From contig DASVQY010000069.1 in NCBI GenBank assembly GCA_036388895.1, positions 21,417 to 85,416 of the forward strand: a stretch of 64,000 nt of DNA, given 5' to 3'. Shown piece by piece: positions 24,397 through 32,207 of the stretch; position 1 is the first letter of the stretch; each line of letters starts with the position of its first letter. Both the position numbers and the translations under genes were made by a program. This DNA comes from SXVE01 sp036388895. GTDB lineage: Bacteria > Acidobacteriota > Blastocatellia > Pyrinomonadales > Pyrinomonadaceae. The notes under the pieces are model-generated. The model saw only the letters and a program-made list of their open reading frames with translations. It did no database searches and was not told the origin of the DNA.

Positions 24397-24906
24397 TCAA
24401 TCTTTCAGGCTCAAAACCTTTTCGATAAATGACGTTTTAGAATCGGTGTAAGCCGCGCGATTATGTTCAAACTGCAAGGCTAGATTTCTTTTTAGACTCG
24501 CGTATTCATCCCGCAAATCAGCGTTCTCGCACAAACGATTGCGAAAATTTATGTAATTCTTCCAGAGGTTTCCTTCATATTCGACGAAATGCAGATGAAA
24601 CAGTCGCGGATTACCTTTGCCGAAATAATATCGTTCTGAAATGCCGTTTTCGCCTTTGTATTCGTAGCCGATGGATTCGAGCGGCGAGATGCAAAACGAA
24701 ACATTTCCCAACTTTTTCGCTCCTATAACTATGTCTATTACCGGTTTGGCGATCAAGCCTTCGACGGAAGTGCTGCCGATATGTTGAACGTCGGCGATAT
24801 ACTCGCAGATCAGCCCGCGCAAAACTTTCGCTTCTGCGGCGTATATTCTTTGCCAATCGGAATTGTATTCGGCTAATTTAACGATGCCTTGCGGCAATCC
24901 GATCAT
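24397..24906 (-). CDS. GrpB/UPF0157 family protein (nucleotidyltransferase fold)
   Basis: The 169-residue product matches the GrpB family: VQHIGSTSVEGLIAKPVIDIVIG is the hallmark block, followed by LFHLHFVEYEGNLWKNYINFRNRL. The fold is that of nucleotidyltransferases, but the biological role is not established. The ATG lies only 15 bp after the hairpin of the upstream terminator and has no ribosome site, so the message may be leaderless or poorly translated. It is followed at 61 bp by the MFS gene. Confidence 0.9.
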   Translation of the reverse strand: MIGLPQGIVKLAEYNSDWQRIYAAEAKVLRGLICEYIADVQHIGSTSVEGLIAKPVIDIVIGAKKLGNVSFCISPLESIGYEYKGENGISERYYFGKGNPRLFHLHFVEYEGNLWKNYINFRNRLCENADLRDEYASLKRNLALQFEHNRAAYTDSKTSFIEKVLSLKD

Positions 24907-24920
24907 AAAAATAAATAAAA

Positions 24921-24944
24921 AAGGCGGGAATTTATTCTCGCCTT
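24921..24944 (-). terminator. Terminator after the peroxiredoxin gene
   Basis: On the minus strand AAGGCG-a-GAA pairs with TTC-c-CGCCTT around TAAA and is followed by TTTTTT. It sits between the peroxiredoxin stop and the GrpB-family start. Confidence 0.8.
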
Positions 24945-24965
24945 AAAGCATTTGATTCTTGTGTT

Positions 24966-25532
24966 TTACTGTTTTGCCGGTTTTTTCTTTTGCAGCAGAT
25001 CGCAAACCTGATAAGCCCCGGTCGGATCAATCGCCGTTTTGCCGAGTTCTATGTGCTGTATTTTTCCTTCTTTATCTACGACGAATGTCGCGCGTGTAGC
25101 GTAGCCGGATTCTTCGTTGTAAATGCCGTATTCTTTGACCGCTTTTCTTTTCCAATCGCTCAAAAGCGGGAATTTTACGCCGATGTCCTGAGCGAAGCGT
25201 TTGTTCGCAGCGAAGCTGTCCATACTGATTCCCAAAACTTGCGTGTTCGCAGCGTCGAATTTGGCAATATCAGCCTGATATGCCTGAAGCTGTTTCGTTC
25301 AGCCGCCCGTAAACGCGAGAACATAGAACGCCAGCACGACCGATTTTTTCCCTTTGAAATCGGAAAGTTTGACAGTATTTCCGTCCGTATCGTTCAGAAT
25401 TAACTCCGGCGCTTGATCGCCGACTTTCAGATGCGTTGACGGCGGTTTCGGAGCGCCTTGAGCGAAAGCCGAAACGGCAAAAACAACCGTCGAAAGAATA
25501 ATTAAAACAATTGTTTTTATGTTGATTTTCAT
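24966..25532 (-). CDS. Secreted peroxiredoxin-like selenoprotein (in-frame UGA at the peroxidatic residue)
   Basis: Read through a UGA at codon 78 (25299-25301), the frame gives 188 residues: a signal peptide ending in SAFAQ, then an AhpC/TSA-type redoxin domain (HLKVGDQAPELILNDTDGNTV; SVVLAFYVLAFTGG-U-TKQ; QVLGISMDSF; FPLLSDW; ATRATFVVDKEGKI). The UGA falls exactly where the peroxidatic Cys stands in FTGGCT-type peroxiredoxins. The frame and homology continue unbroken after it. A hairpin starting 15 nt after the UGA (25263-25284) has a 9-bp stem, one bulged U and a GGC tip, as bacterial SECIS elements do. It would reduce peroxides in the periplasm. A plain nonsense mutation is the alternative. 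Confidence 0.85.
25263..25284 (-). promoter_or_regulatory. Candidate bacterial SECIS element
   Basis: GGCATATCA and TGATAT-T-GCC form a 9-bp stem with one bulged U and apical loop GGC. The loop lies about 23 nt after the UGA, inside the accepted range for bacterial SECIS hairpins, and begins with G as required. Confidence 0.65.
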
Positions 25533-25583
25533 AATGATGAATTATCGCGCCGAGCGAAAAAAGAATCAAGGCTTTAAAATAAA

Positions 25584-25608
25584 AAAGGCGGACATTAAAT
25601 CCGCCTTT
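25584..25608 (-). terminator. Terminator after the Bax inhibitor-1 gene
   Basis: AAAGGCGGA pairs with TCCGCCTTT around a 7-nt loop; on the minus strand a TTT run follows. Confidence 0.85.
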
Positions 25609-25629
25609 CGATAAATCACAAAAGTTTGT

Positions 25630-26340
25630 TTAGTCGCGCGAACTGAAAATACTCAAAATGTACCAGAACAGCAGAGCGATTGCCGCAAAAAGCGTCAGCG
25701 AAGCCGCGACGTGCTGCGTCGGCTGATAACGGTGCATCACGTTCGACGTTTCATAAAGAATCGCCGTTCCCGCGAAAGCGACCATTACGAAGGCAAACAA
25801 ACTGCCTAAACTGAAACCAAACAAAATGCTCGCGACAATGAATCCAAGCGCTACAAAACCGCCGATGGCTATAATCGGACCTAAAAATGAGAAATCCTGC
25901 CGCGTTAAGAAAACAACCGACGTAATGCCGAGAAACAAACCGAGCGTGACGATTCCGGCTTTAACAATCACGTCTCCGCCGCCGAAACTCGCTGCGATAA
26001 ACATCATCGGTACAAAGATAATTGCTTCTGCAACGATGTAAAGCGCAAGTCCGGCATACTGCATTCCTTTTGAAGTTTGCGAATTTGCCCAGTTGCTCGC
26101 CAGAAAAGATACGCCCATAAAAGCGCCCAGCACAATAAGCCAGGACATCGAACCGCCGAGGCGAAGCACCGACATAATCGAATATGCCGCGCCGGATGCG
26201 AACAAAAACGCTTCGAGCGCGACGAACGCCAAAATCGCCACCGCTAAATGAAGATATGTGTTGCGGATAAACCTTGCGCGTTCTTCAGGCAAGGCATTTG
26301 CCGCCGAATTATTGCCGAATGTAGTTTCGTATGTGTTCAT
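25630..26340 (-). CDS. Bax inhibitor-1/YccA family membrane protein
   Basis: The 236-residue product has seven membrane helices. The start (RARFIRNTYLHLAVAILAFVALEAFLF) and end (RYQPTQHVAASLTLFAAIALLFWYILSIFSSRD) match the bacterial BI-1/YccA group; the C-terminal helix with LFWYIL and an Asp is typical. Family members are pH-sensitive calcium leak channels or quality-control partners of FtsH. It is a single-gene unit between two terminators. Confidence 0.95.
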   Translation of the reverse strand: MNTYETTFGNNSAANALPEERARFIRNTYLHLAVAILAFVALEAFLFASGAAYSIMSVLRLGGSMSWLIVLGAFMGVSFLASNWANSQTSKGMQYAGLALYIVAEAIIFVPMMFIAASFGGGDVIVKAGIVTLGLFLGITSVVFLTRQDFSFLGPIIAIGGFVALGFIVASILFGFSLGSLFAFVMVAFAGTAILYETSNVMHRYQPTQHVAASLTLFAAIALLFWYILSIFSSRD

Positions 26341-26504
26341 ATTTCTTTTTTTCTTTTTTCTTTTTAGTTTTCTCCTTTCAAAAAAACTTATTTTTTAGAT
26401 GCAAAAAACCAATAAAAATCTGTCCCGTCTATTATTCTAACCGAAACGGTTAATGAAATAAATAACTTGTTATTTTTTTTATTCGGCGTTATCTTTGGGC
26501 GCGT

Positions 26505-27206
26505 ATGAAAAAATATTTTTTTATAGTTGTGCTTTTTACGTTATTTTTCGCGCAGAGCACGTTCGCTCAAAAAACATTTTTGCTAAAAGGCGCTTCAAAA
26601 ACCTACGACGTAAAAATCACAATCGCCAAATGTGAAAAAGACATTTGCGAAGGCAAGGCGACTGTCTTTTTGATGAAGAAGAATCAAACAACTCCGTTTC
26701 AAACCGTTCGGATGCCGAATCTTTACCTCGAACTCGGAGATGATCGAAAGCCGACGGCGAATTTAATCGAGCTTTACGGAATGAACAACAGCGGCGTTGT
26801 TTTCGAGGATTTTAATTTTGACGGCGCGGACGATCTCGCCCTGCGAAACGGCAACGAAGGCGCTTACGGCGGACCTTCTTACGATATTTTACTGTTTTCA
26901 AAAGCGAGAAATAATTTTCTCATCAATCGTGAACTGTCAGAACTGGCGAGCAGTAATTTGGGATTATTTGACGTTGATAAAAAGAATAAGACGATTGAAA
27001 CTTTTACGAAAAGCGGCTGCTGCTGGCATCAAACGACGCGTTACCGCGTCATCAATAATCGTCCGAAAAAGGTTTACGCCTTTACTGAAGACGCAACCGC
27101 CGCGAATGATAAAGTTATATTGACCACGGAAACTCTCAACGCCGGAAAATGGCGCAAAACGAAAAAGACGGTTTTAAGGAAAGACTATTACAATGAACAA
27201 CAATAA
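26505..27206 (+). CDS. Secreted XAC2610-like protein with calcium-loop-like motif
   Basis: The 233-residue product has a signal peptide ending in STFAQ. Its centre FEDFNFDGADDLALRNGNEGAYGGPSYDILLF resembles the FG-GAP or EF-hand-like DxNxDxxDD block seen in XAC2610-type hypothetical proteins. Two Cys pairs occur (CEKDIC near 43-48 and GCC near 166). No enzyme motif is visible. It is transcribed alone and ends at a terminator shared with a small gene on the opposite strand. Function is unknown. Confidence 0.8.
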   Translation: MKKYFFIVVLFTLFFAQSTFAQKTFLLKGASKTYDVKITIAKCEKDICEGKATVFLMKKNQTTPFQTVRMPNLYLELGDDRKPTANLIELYGMNNSGVVFEDFNFDGADDLALRNGNEGAYGGPSYDILLFSKARNNFLINRELSELASSNLGLFDVDKKNKTIETFTKSGCCWHQTTRYRVINNRPKKVYAFTEDATAANDKVILTTETLNAGKWRKTKKTVLRKDYYNEQQ

Positions 27207-27208
27207 AA

Positions 27209-27236
27209 AAGGCGACTCGTTTAAGAGCCGCCCTTC
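27209..27236. terminator. Terminator hairpin
   Basis: AAGGCG-a-CTC pairs with GAG-c-CGCC-c-TT around GTTTA, with A-run before and T-rich sequence after; it can serve both strands. Confidence 0.7.
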
Positions 27237-27252
27237 GTTTATTTTGTCGGTT

Positions 27253-27456
27253 TCAATTTAATAATTCAGCCGGAGAAACTGCATATATTGACTGGAGCAT
27301 TTCGCTTTTCACCGTCAACATCCGCTTTGTCGTCAACGCTTCGTTACCATCAAAATCCGAATTTTTTGTGACCGCATCGGTCTTTTCTGCCGGCTTGCCG
27401 TTTCGGGCTTACCGGCTGGTAAAGTCCGGCGGTGTTTCGATTGAATTTTTTATCAT
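27253..27456 (-). pseudogene. Small gene interrupted by an in-frame TAA
   Basis: ATG 27456 follows an excellent ribosome site (GGAGGTGATAG, 27462-27472). The frame reads MIKNSIETPPDFTSR, then TAA at 27409-27411, then continues in the same frame for 51 codons (from ARNGKPAEKTDAVT to MLQSIYAVSPAELLN) to TGA at 27253. The part after the stop looks like real protein. Either a 15-residue peptide is made, or this is a nonsense-mutated 67-codon gene, or there is a sequence error. I do not recognise the protein. Confidence 0.5.
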
Positions 27457-27795
27457 ATAATCTATCACCTCCGAAACTTAGACTACATAAAACAAAACCG
27501 GGTTGTCAAACTTTTCATCGCTCACAAATAAATTACTTTGTGCAATTTAAGAATCAATTCAACAAAACTTCCTTGTTTTCAGCATGATTGAAAAACATTT
27601 TCGCTTGATTTCAAATAACAAAAACTTAAAGTTTGTTTGAAAAGAAATTATTGTCTACAAAAGGCGCGAAACAAACGAAAAATCAAAACAAATTTCTATG
27701 TTGCCTTATTTTTCGTGTTTTTCGTGTTTTTCGTAGGAAAAGACAGTTTTCTGATAGCTTCATAGAGATTCGTTATACCGTTAGCGAATATATAT
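27457..27795. other. AT-rich intergenic stretch
   Basis: No gene is seen. A short tandem repeat of TTTTTCGTG (three copies, about 27711-27736) is the only notable structure. The right part is the 3' side of the FN3-like gene on the minus strand. Confidence 0.5.
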
Positions 27796-28305
27796 TTATT
27801 TTCTGATTACGCGAATAATTTCCGACGGAGCGCTTTCCGTTCTCGTCGAATCAACGGCACGAACGTAATAAAAATAAATCTCGCCCGATTGAACGCCTTC
27901 ATCCTTAAATTCCGTCGTCGGCAAAGGTTCGGTATTGCGCCGTTCCCATTTATCGAGCGGCACGTCCTTGTCTGCCGAGCGATAAATGTTGTAACCGGCG
28001 AAATCAGCGAGCGGATTTTGCGAAAAAGTGTTTCCGGCATGATCTGTAAAACTCGTTTTCGGCGTGATCGGCACGCTTTCATTGCCTTGCGCGTCAACCT
28101 GCGTGAGTTTGTAAAAATAACGCTGCCCGACTTCGGCAGCAGGATCGTTGAAATTTCCTTCCTGAATCGGCTCGTCCGTCAATCTTTCCCAGAATATAAA
28201 AGGCAGATTTTCGTTAATCGAGCGGTAAACGTGAAAACCGATGTATTTCTTTTCGATTTTTTGCAGAAGTTTCTGCTTTTTCTTATTTTTATTTTTGATT
28301 TTCAT
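27796..28305 (-). CDS. Protein with two fibronectin type III-like repeats
   Basis: The 169-residue product begins with a very basic stretch (KNKNKKKQKLLQKIEKK) and then has two related units of about 60-65 residues: GFHVYRS ... WERLTDEPI ... YFYKLTQVDAQGNESVP and GYNIYRSAD ... WERRNTEPL ... YFYYVRAVDSTRTESAP. These have the Tyr/Trp spacing of fibronectin type III modules. There is no signal peptide, so it may be cytoplasmic, or the first module may be a shortened part of a larger ancestor. Function is unknown. Confidence 0.75.
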   Translation of the reverse strand: MKIKNKNKKKQKLLQKIEKKYIGFHVYRSINENLPFIFWERLTDEPIQEGNFNDPAAEVGQRYFYKLTQVDAQGNESVPITPKTSFTDHAGNTFSQNPLADFAGYNIYRSADKDVPLDKWERRNTEPLPTTEFKDEGVQSGEIYFYYVRAVDSTRTESAPSEIIRVIRK

Positions 28306-28529
28306 AGCTGTATCCGATTATCAAAATCTTATGCGTTTATCAAAGTTTAATGAAGCGTAATTGATTTACAAAATACAAAAAGCGACTCTTTTGAATCGCT
28401 TGTTTCGTTAATTTACAACAAAATCGTCGCACACCGAACTTACTGCGCAACCGAATTAAATTTCACTGGCTTTTTCAAGAATTACTCTTTCTAAATTTTC
28501 GTTAACCCGAAAAATCGAACGCTGTTTAT

Positions 28530-30023
28530 TTACCACACGTCGTTATTAATTAAATCTTCAAACGCGTCGCGCTTTCTGATCAATTCGACCTCGCCGTTTT
28601 CCTTTATTAAAACCATCGCCGGTAAAAGTCGCCCGTTATATTGAGACATCTGCGCGATGGAATACGCGCCGCAATTTAATAATGCTAAGACTTCATTCAG
28701 GCGAACGTTTTCGGGAAGCAAACGATAATCCGGCAAACGCCGTTCGCCTTCGATGTCAAAATAAACGTCGCCGCCGTCGCACAAAGGTCCGGCGAGTTTA
28801 TATGGAAAATTGTGCGCTTCGCCGGCGCGTTCGGCGCTGATGAGATGGTAATACCATTTGTAAGTTTCCATCGAAAGCAGAATATTAAAGCCCGCATCGG
28901 TGAGAAGCCAGGAATCGGTGGAAAGCGGAAAGCGGAAAGTGGAAAATAAAGAATTTTCTACATTGCTTTTTTCATTTGTCAGTATCGAATCCGTCGGTTC
29001 TTCCTTTGATTTTCCATTCTCCAATGGTCGTTCTTTAATATTGCGAACTGTGGTCAAACAAACGCCCGTATCGGAAATAACGCTTCTGCCGGGTTCTAAA
29101 AGTAATGTGAGATTTTCCAGAAGATGCGCGGCGTCGGCTGCGACGGCGGCTTTTTTTACGACGCGCCAGGCGTTTTCAATCGCGTCAGCTGGTTCGAAAT
29201 CGGCGGCGAACATTTCGCGCTTTTCCTGCGGAAAGTCCACGGCGTGCGAATTATCGCGCAAATAATTGACCGGAAAGCCGCCGCCCAGGTTTATGTGCGC
29301 GAGACGCGTGCCGGTTTCTTTGAAAATCTGCACGAGATTTTCAAAAAGCATCTGAAAAGCATCGGAATACGGCGCTGTCTCGGGATTTTGCGAGCCGATG
29401 TGCAGATGAATTCCGGCGAGATTCAGAAAGCTCGAATCTTTATAAGTGTGAAAAGCCGATAAAGCCTCGGCGGGCATCATTCCGAATTTGGAAGTCAAAA
29501 GCGCCGTCTGCAAACCCGAGTGCGTCTTAGTTTCAATTTCGGGAACGAGGCGCAAAGAAACGTTCGCGCGTTTGTTCAAACGACGCGCCGTTTCTTCGAT
29601 CAGAGACAGTTCGAGCAGGGAATCAACCTGTATCGCGTATATTTCAGCGTTGATGGCGTCTTCGAGTTCCCATATTTCTTTGCTTGTTCCATTGAAAATA
29701 ATCTGCTCGCCCGTAAAACCGGCTTTTAAAGCTTTCCATAGCTCGCCGCCGGAATTGACTTCCAAATCCGCGCTAGCTTCTTTGACGACGCGCAAAATCG
29801 CCATATTCGAGTTGGCTTTGGCAGCGTAACAAATTTTCAAAGGACATTCGATATAGTTTTCTACCCGCCGCAAGCGGGCGATGTTTTGTTTTATACGCGT
29901 TTCACTGAAAACGAAAAGCGGCGTGCCGTATCGTTCGGCTAGTTCGACAGCTGACGCTCCGCCGACGTGCAGTTGATTATTTTTTACTTCGAGAAAGTTT
30001 TCAATCGTCCAATCGGGATTCAT
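28530..30023 (-). CDS. Fold-type III PLP decarboxylase (LysA/ornithine decarboxylase family), substrate uncertain
   Basis: The 497-residue product has the PLP Lys in CYAAKANSN (near 67), HLHIGSQ, LGGGFPVNY and LLLEPGRSV. The C-terminal domain carries GPLCDGGDVYFD, where diaminopimelate decarboxylases have CES, and GAYSIAQMSQYNGR. The usual Arg of the RPALY block is missing (LLSMETYKWYYH). CDG resembles ornithine decarboxylases. It therefore decarboxylates a basic amino acid or a related intermediate, but assigning lysA would be unsafe. An insertion of about 45 residues after VRNIKE is partly encoded by heptamer repeats (28920-28947). Confidence 0.8.
   Translation of the reverse strand: MNPDWTIENFLEVKNNQLHVGGASAVELAERYGTPLFVFSETRIKQNIARLRRVENYIECPLKICYAAKANSNMAILRVVKEASADLEVNSGGELWKALKAGFTGEQIIFNGTSKEIWELEDAINAEIYAIQVDSLLELSLIEETARRLNKRANVSLRLVPEIETKTHSGLQTALLTSKFGMMPAEALSAFHTYKDSSFLNLAGIHLHIGSQNPETAPYSDAFQMLFENLVQIFKETGTRLAHINLGGGFPVNYLRDNSHAVDFPQEKREMFAADFEPADAIENAWRVVKKAAVAADAAHLLENLTLLLEPGRSVISDTGVCLTTVRNIKERPLENGKSKEEPTDSILTNEKSNVENSLFSTFRFPLSTDSWLLTDAGFNILLSMETYKWYYHLISAERAGEAHNFPYKLAGPLCDGGDVYFDIEGERRLPDYRLLPENVRLNEVLALLNCGAYSIAQMSQYNGRLLPAMVLIKENGEVELIRKRDAFEDLINNDVW
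28920..28947. repeat. Heptamer repeats inside the decarboxylase gene
   Basis: GGAAAGC, GGAAAGC, GGAAAGT and GGAAAAT stand head to tail. They encode part of the extra segment (FSTFRFPLST) of the decarboxylase. Heptamer arrays like this usually lie between genes. Confidence 0.7.
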
Positions 30024-30284
30024 AAAGAAATTATCAATTTAAAAAAGAAAATCGGCAATTACGCCAATTTTTCTTTCGTTTCTAAAGTTTACTGAACTTT
30101 ATTTTTCTAAAGCGAATTACTTTATAAGATTTATAACCACAAATTTTGAAAGCCAACGCGAATGTTTGAATTGAAAAAACATCTCGATAAACAATCATTA
30201 CCATTACTTGTTTACCCGTTAAAATTTTTGTGGTTTATAATCCTTTGCAAACCTATAAAACTCGTAAGCGGCGAATAATGCCTT

Positions 30285-32102
30285 TTATTCGGCGCGATTG
30301 AGTGATAAACCCGTTCCGCGTTCATAACTGCCGACGGTAATCGGCATCTTTCCTTTGAAATCTATTTTACCGGTTAAAGCGTTGCCGGTCGCGCGCTGCA
30401 AAGATGTCATATCGCCGTAAGAAACGATGTAAGTTTTCATTTCGGGAAAACCGCGCAGCAAGTATGGATTGCCGAAAGCTGCGGAAATTACTTTCGCATT
30501 GCTTGCCAGGGCTTCGCGCAAAACCTTTTCGCCGGATGCGGGCAAGCCGATTGAGTTTTTTGCTCCCGAACGAACTCGCCCGTAAAGACCCGCGATGACG
30601 ATTTCGGAAGATTTTACTTTGGCGATTGCGTCGGCGATTTCCTTTTCCGTAGCTCGTTCGTCAATAACGACTCTTTCGACCTTCAATCCATTTTGCCTGA
30701 GCGTCGTCGTTAATGTATTGCCCACGTAATTTCGGTCTTCGCCGTTGGTGATGCACAAAACCAGCGCTTTCGCTCCGTTTTTTAGCGGCAGAACGTTTTC
30801 TTCGGCTTTGACGAGCGTGATGGCGTTCTGCGCGATTTCGTCGGTTAATTGCCGCGTCGCACTGCTTGAAACTGTTGTGTCAATCGCTTCAATCGGCGTT
30901 ATCTTCTTTTCGCTCAAACCGAGCTTATATTTCCACGCCAGAATTTTTCGTACCGATTGGTCGAGCCGTTCTTCGGTGATTCTGCCCGATTGAACAGCCT
31001 CGCGTACGCCTTTTATCGCAGCATCCGCATTCGCCGGTTTCAAAAGCACGTCGTTTCCCGCCATAATCGCGCGAGCCGAGCCTTCTTCCTGTGTGAAATA
31101 AAGCGTCAAACCGCTCATATCCATCGCGTCGGTAACGATCAAGCCGTCGAAATTCATATCGTTTCTCAAAATGCCGGTCACAATATCTTTTGAAAGCGTC
31201 GCCGGCATCGTCGTTCCTTCGGTGATAACTTCCGAATCGGCGTAGGAGGGTTTTATTGATTGTTTAAGCGGCTCAACTTTCGTGTTATCGAGCTTCGGCA
31301 TCGAAATATGAGAAATCATCACCGAACCGATTCCCGCATTTATCAAAGCTCGGAACGGAGCGAACTCGGTACGTTCCAAACGTTCGCGCGAGTAATCAAT
31401 TACAGGCAATCCGCGATGCGAATCAACCGCCGTATCGCCGTGACCGGGAAAATGCTTCGCCGTCGCCAGCACGTTTTCGCTTTGCAAGCCTTCGGTGAAA
31501 GCCGCGGCAAAACGCGACACGTCTCCAACGTTTTCTCCGTAGCTGCGAACGTTGATAACCGGATTGTCGGCGTTGTTGTTCACATCAACGACCGGAGCGA
31601 AAACTTGATGAACGCCCAAAGCTTTTGATTCACGCCCGACAATCGCGCCTTGACGACGCGCAAAATCAGGATTTCCAGTTGCCGCAATCGCCATATTCCA
31701 GGGGAAATTTACTGTGTCGGGAAAACGCATCCCCACGCCGGTTTCAAAATCGCCTGAAATCAAAAGCGGAATCTTTGCCTCCGCCTGCATTCGATTAACG
31801 AGATGAACCGTATCGTAAACGCCGCCGACAAAAACGATTATTCCGCCGACTTTGTTTTCCACGATTTGCCGCTTCAGTTCCTTGTATTCGTTGCTGTCCT
31901 GGCTTAGAAACTGGGCGTTGATCCCGATGTGAACGAGCTGTCCGATCTTCTCGTCGAGTGTCATTTTCTTGAGCTGCTTATCAGCCCATTTATAAGCCTT
32001 TTCATCCGGGCGGTATTTCGCGCCCGGCGAGGCATGAATCGAAAAAGGAACGACGAGCTGAATACAAACAAAAAAGAAAATTGAAGCGAATAATTTACTC
32101 AT
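30285..32102 (-). CDS. Secreted glycoside hydrolase family 3 beta-N-acetylhexosaminidase (NagZ-like)
   Basis: The 605-residue product has a signal peptide (about 1-25). The GH3 domain shows KHFPGHGDTAVDSHRGLPV, the His/Asp dyad block typical of NagZ, and the nucleophile Asp in LIVTDAMDMSGL. A C-terminal GH3-type domain follows (about 400-600). NagZ-type enzymes remove terminal GlcNAc from muropeptides or chitin fragments; a secreted form would act in the periplasm or outside. It ends a leftward cluster of amino-sugar kinase, murQ, SIMPL protein and symporter, which points to peptidoglycan-derived substrates. Confidence 0.93.
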   Translation of the reverse strand: MSKLFASIFFFVCIQLVVPFSIHASPGAKYRPDEKAYKWADKQLKKMTLDEKIGQLVHIGINAQFLSQDSNEYKELKRQIVENKVGGIIVFVGGVYDTVHLVNRMQAEAKIPLLISGDFETGVGMRFPDTVNFPWNMAIAATGNPDFARRQGAIVGRESKALGVHQVFAPVVDVNNNADNPVINVRSYGENVGDVSRFAAAFTEGLQSENVLATAKHFPGHGDTAVDSHRGLPVIDYSRERLERTEFAPFRALINAGIGSVMISHISMPKLDNTKVEPLKQSIKPSYADSEVITEGTTMPATLSKDIVTGILRNDMNFDGLIVTDAMDMSGLTLYFTQEEGSARAIMAGNDVLLKPANADAAIKGVREAVQSGRITEERLDQSVRKILAWKYKLGLSEKKITPIEAIDTTVSSSATRQLTDEIAQNAITLVKAEENVLPLKNGAKALVLCITNGEDRNYVGNTLTTTLRQNGLKVERVVIDERATEKEIADAIAKVKSSEIVIAGLYGRVRSGAKNSIGLPASGEKVLREALASNAKVISAAFGNPYLLRGFPEMKTYIVSYGDMTSLQRATGNALTGKIDFKGKMPITVGSYERGTGLSLNRAE

Positions 32103-32207
32103 GATTATAAATAAAACAAAATTGATAGAAAAAACTAATGGATAAATCCGCGTATTTTCCCGTTTACTATAATTTTAACCGATCAAACCGAATGAGAAAA
32201 CAGCCGA

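Noticed and set aside
22916..24400. 494-codon minus-strand ORF over the MFS gene
   Set aside because: It is an Arg/Phe-rich frame shadow of the real MFS frame (22975-24336), which has proper membrane helices and family motifs.
27409..27411. Selenocysteine or other recoding at the stop in the small gene
   Set aside because: The codon is TAA, not TGA, and no SECIS-like hairpin at the proper place is needed to explain it.
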